A DNA stretch of 16,874 bases, from positions 1 through 16,874 of the forward strand of contig NW_024468453.1 of NCBI RefSeq assembly GCF_002104995.1. The letters run 5' to 3'. This document shows positions 16,797-16,874 of the stretch, in pieces. The notes under the pieces were generated by a model. It was given only the letters and a program-made list of their open reading frames with translations. It was not told the origin of the DNA and did not search any database. Origin of the DNA: Linderina pennispora (lineage: Eukaryota > Kickxellomycota > Kickxellomycetes > Kickxellales > Kickxellaceae). Every line of letters begins with the position of its first letter. The first letter of the stretch is position 1. The position numbers and the translations under genes are program-made.

Positions 16797-16874
16797 ATGT
16801 TCCAGCGCAACGCAGTGCGAGGGCTTCGCCTCCAGGCATTGACGCAGGCTTTTCAGCCTCCGATCGGGCAACGT
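16797..16874 (+). CDS. N-terminus of a probable mitochondrial precursor protein (truncated by window end)
   Basis: The frame from ATG 16797 is open to the window edge (26 codons). It begins MFQRNAVRGLRLQALTQAFQ, rich in Arg and hydrophobic residues, with Gln and Ala but no acidic residue. That is the pattern of a mitochondrial targeting presequence forming an amphipathic helix. The start is the first ATG after a pyrimidine-rich leader. The mature protein lies outside the window, so its identity cannot be given. Confidence 0.55.
   Translation, partial: MFQRNAVRGLRLQALTQAFQPPIGQR

Overview
The window looks like nuclear DNA of a filamentous or zoosporic-grade fungus. Four short GT-AG introns (61-111 bp) are visible, the protein-coding genes are mono- or bi-exonic, and one gene belongs to the fungal Anp1/Mnn9/Van1 mannosyltransferase family. 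Coding sequence is moderately GC-rich and intergenic DNA is more AT-rich. An early-diverging lineage such as Kickxellomycotina is my guess, but nothing here proves it.

Layout. Plus strand 633-1511: S-adenosylmethionine mitochondrial carrier (PET8 type). Minus strand 1912-3128: a secreted, trypsin-like but non-catalytic surface protein with a Ser/Thr stalk and C-terminal membrane segment, interrupted by TAG codons. Plus strand 4043-4710: Hsp90 co-chaperone p23 (SBA1), two exons. Minus strand 4870-5379: H/ACA snoRNP protein NHP2. Minus strand 5682-6928: GID/CTLH ubiquitin ligase subunit FYV10 (GID9/MAEA), two exons. Plus strand 7769-10384: a large ubiquitin-like-domain protein with a low-complexity body, faintly Bag6-like. 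Plus strand 11111-12134: a secreted, highly charged, probably GPI-anchored protein. Minus strand 12584-13431: a Gln-rich protein of unknown role. Minus strand 14910-16377: a GT62 Golgi mannosyltransferase, two exons. Plus strand 16797 to the edge: the first 26 codons of a probable mitochondrial precursor.

The genes are ordinary neighbours on a eukaryotic chromosome (convergent, divergent and tandem pairs), not an operon. By theme they cover protein quality control (p23, FYV10, the UBL protein), the cell surface and secretory route (pseudo-trypsin, GPI protein, mannosyltransferase), RNA modification (NHP2) and mitochondria (PET8, edge gene).

The dominant oddity is a large number of one-base reading-frame shifts inside conserved genes. 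In PET8, FYV10 and the mannosyltransferase the conserved protein continues exactly on the other side of each shift, with no loss of residues. Most are single-base gains and a few are single-base losses in short homopolymers. SBA1 and NHP2 have none. The simplest reading is uncorrected long-read sequence error, so coordinates below are genomic spans and the proteins need frame correction. I did not find a defence system, mobile element, CRISPR array or convincing RNA gene.
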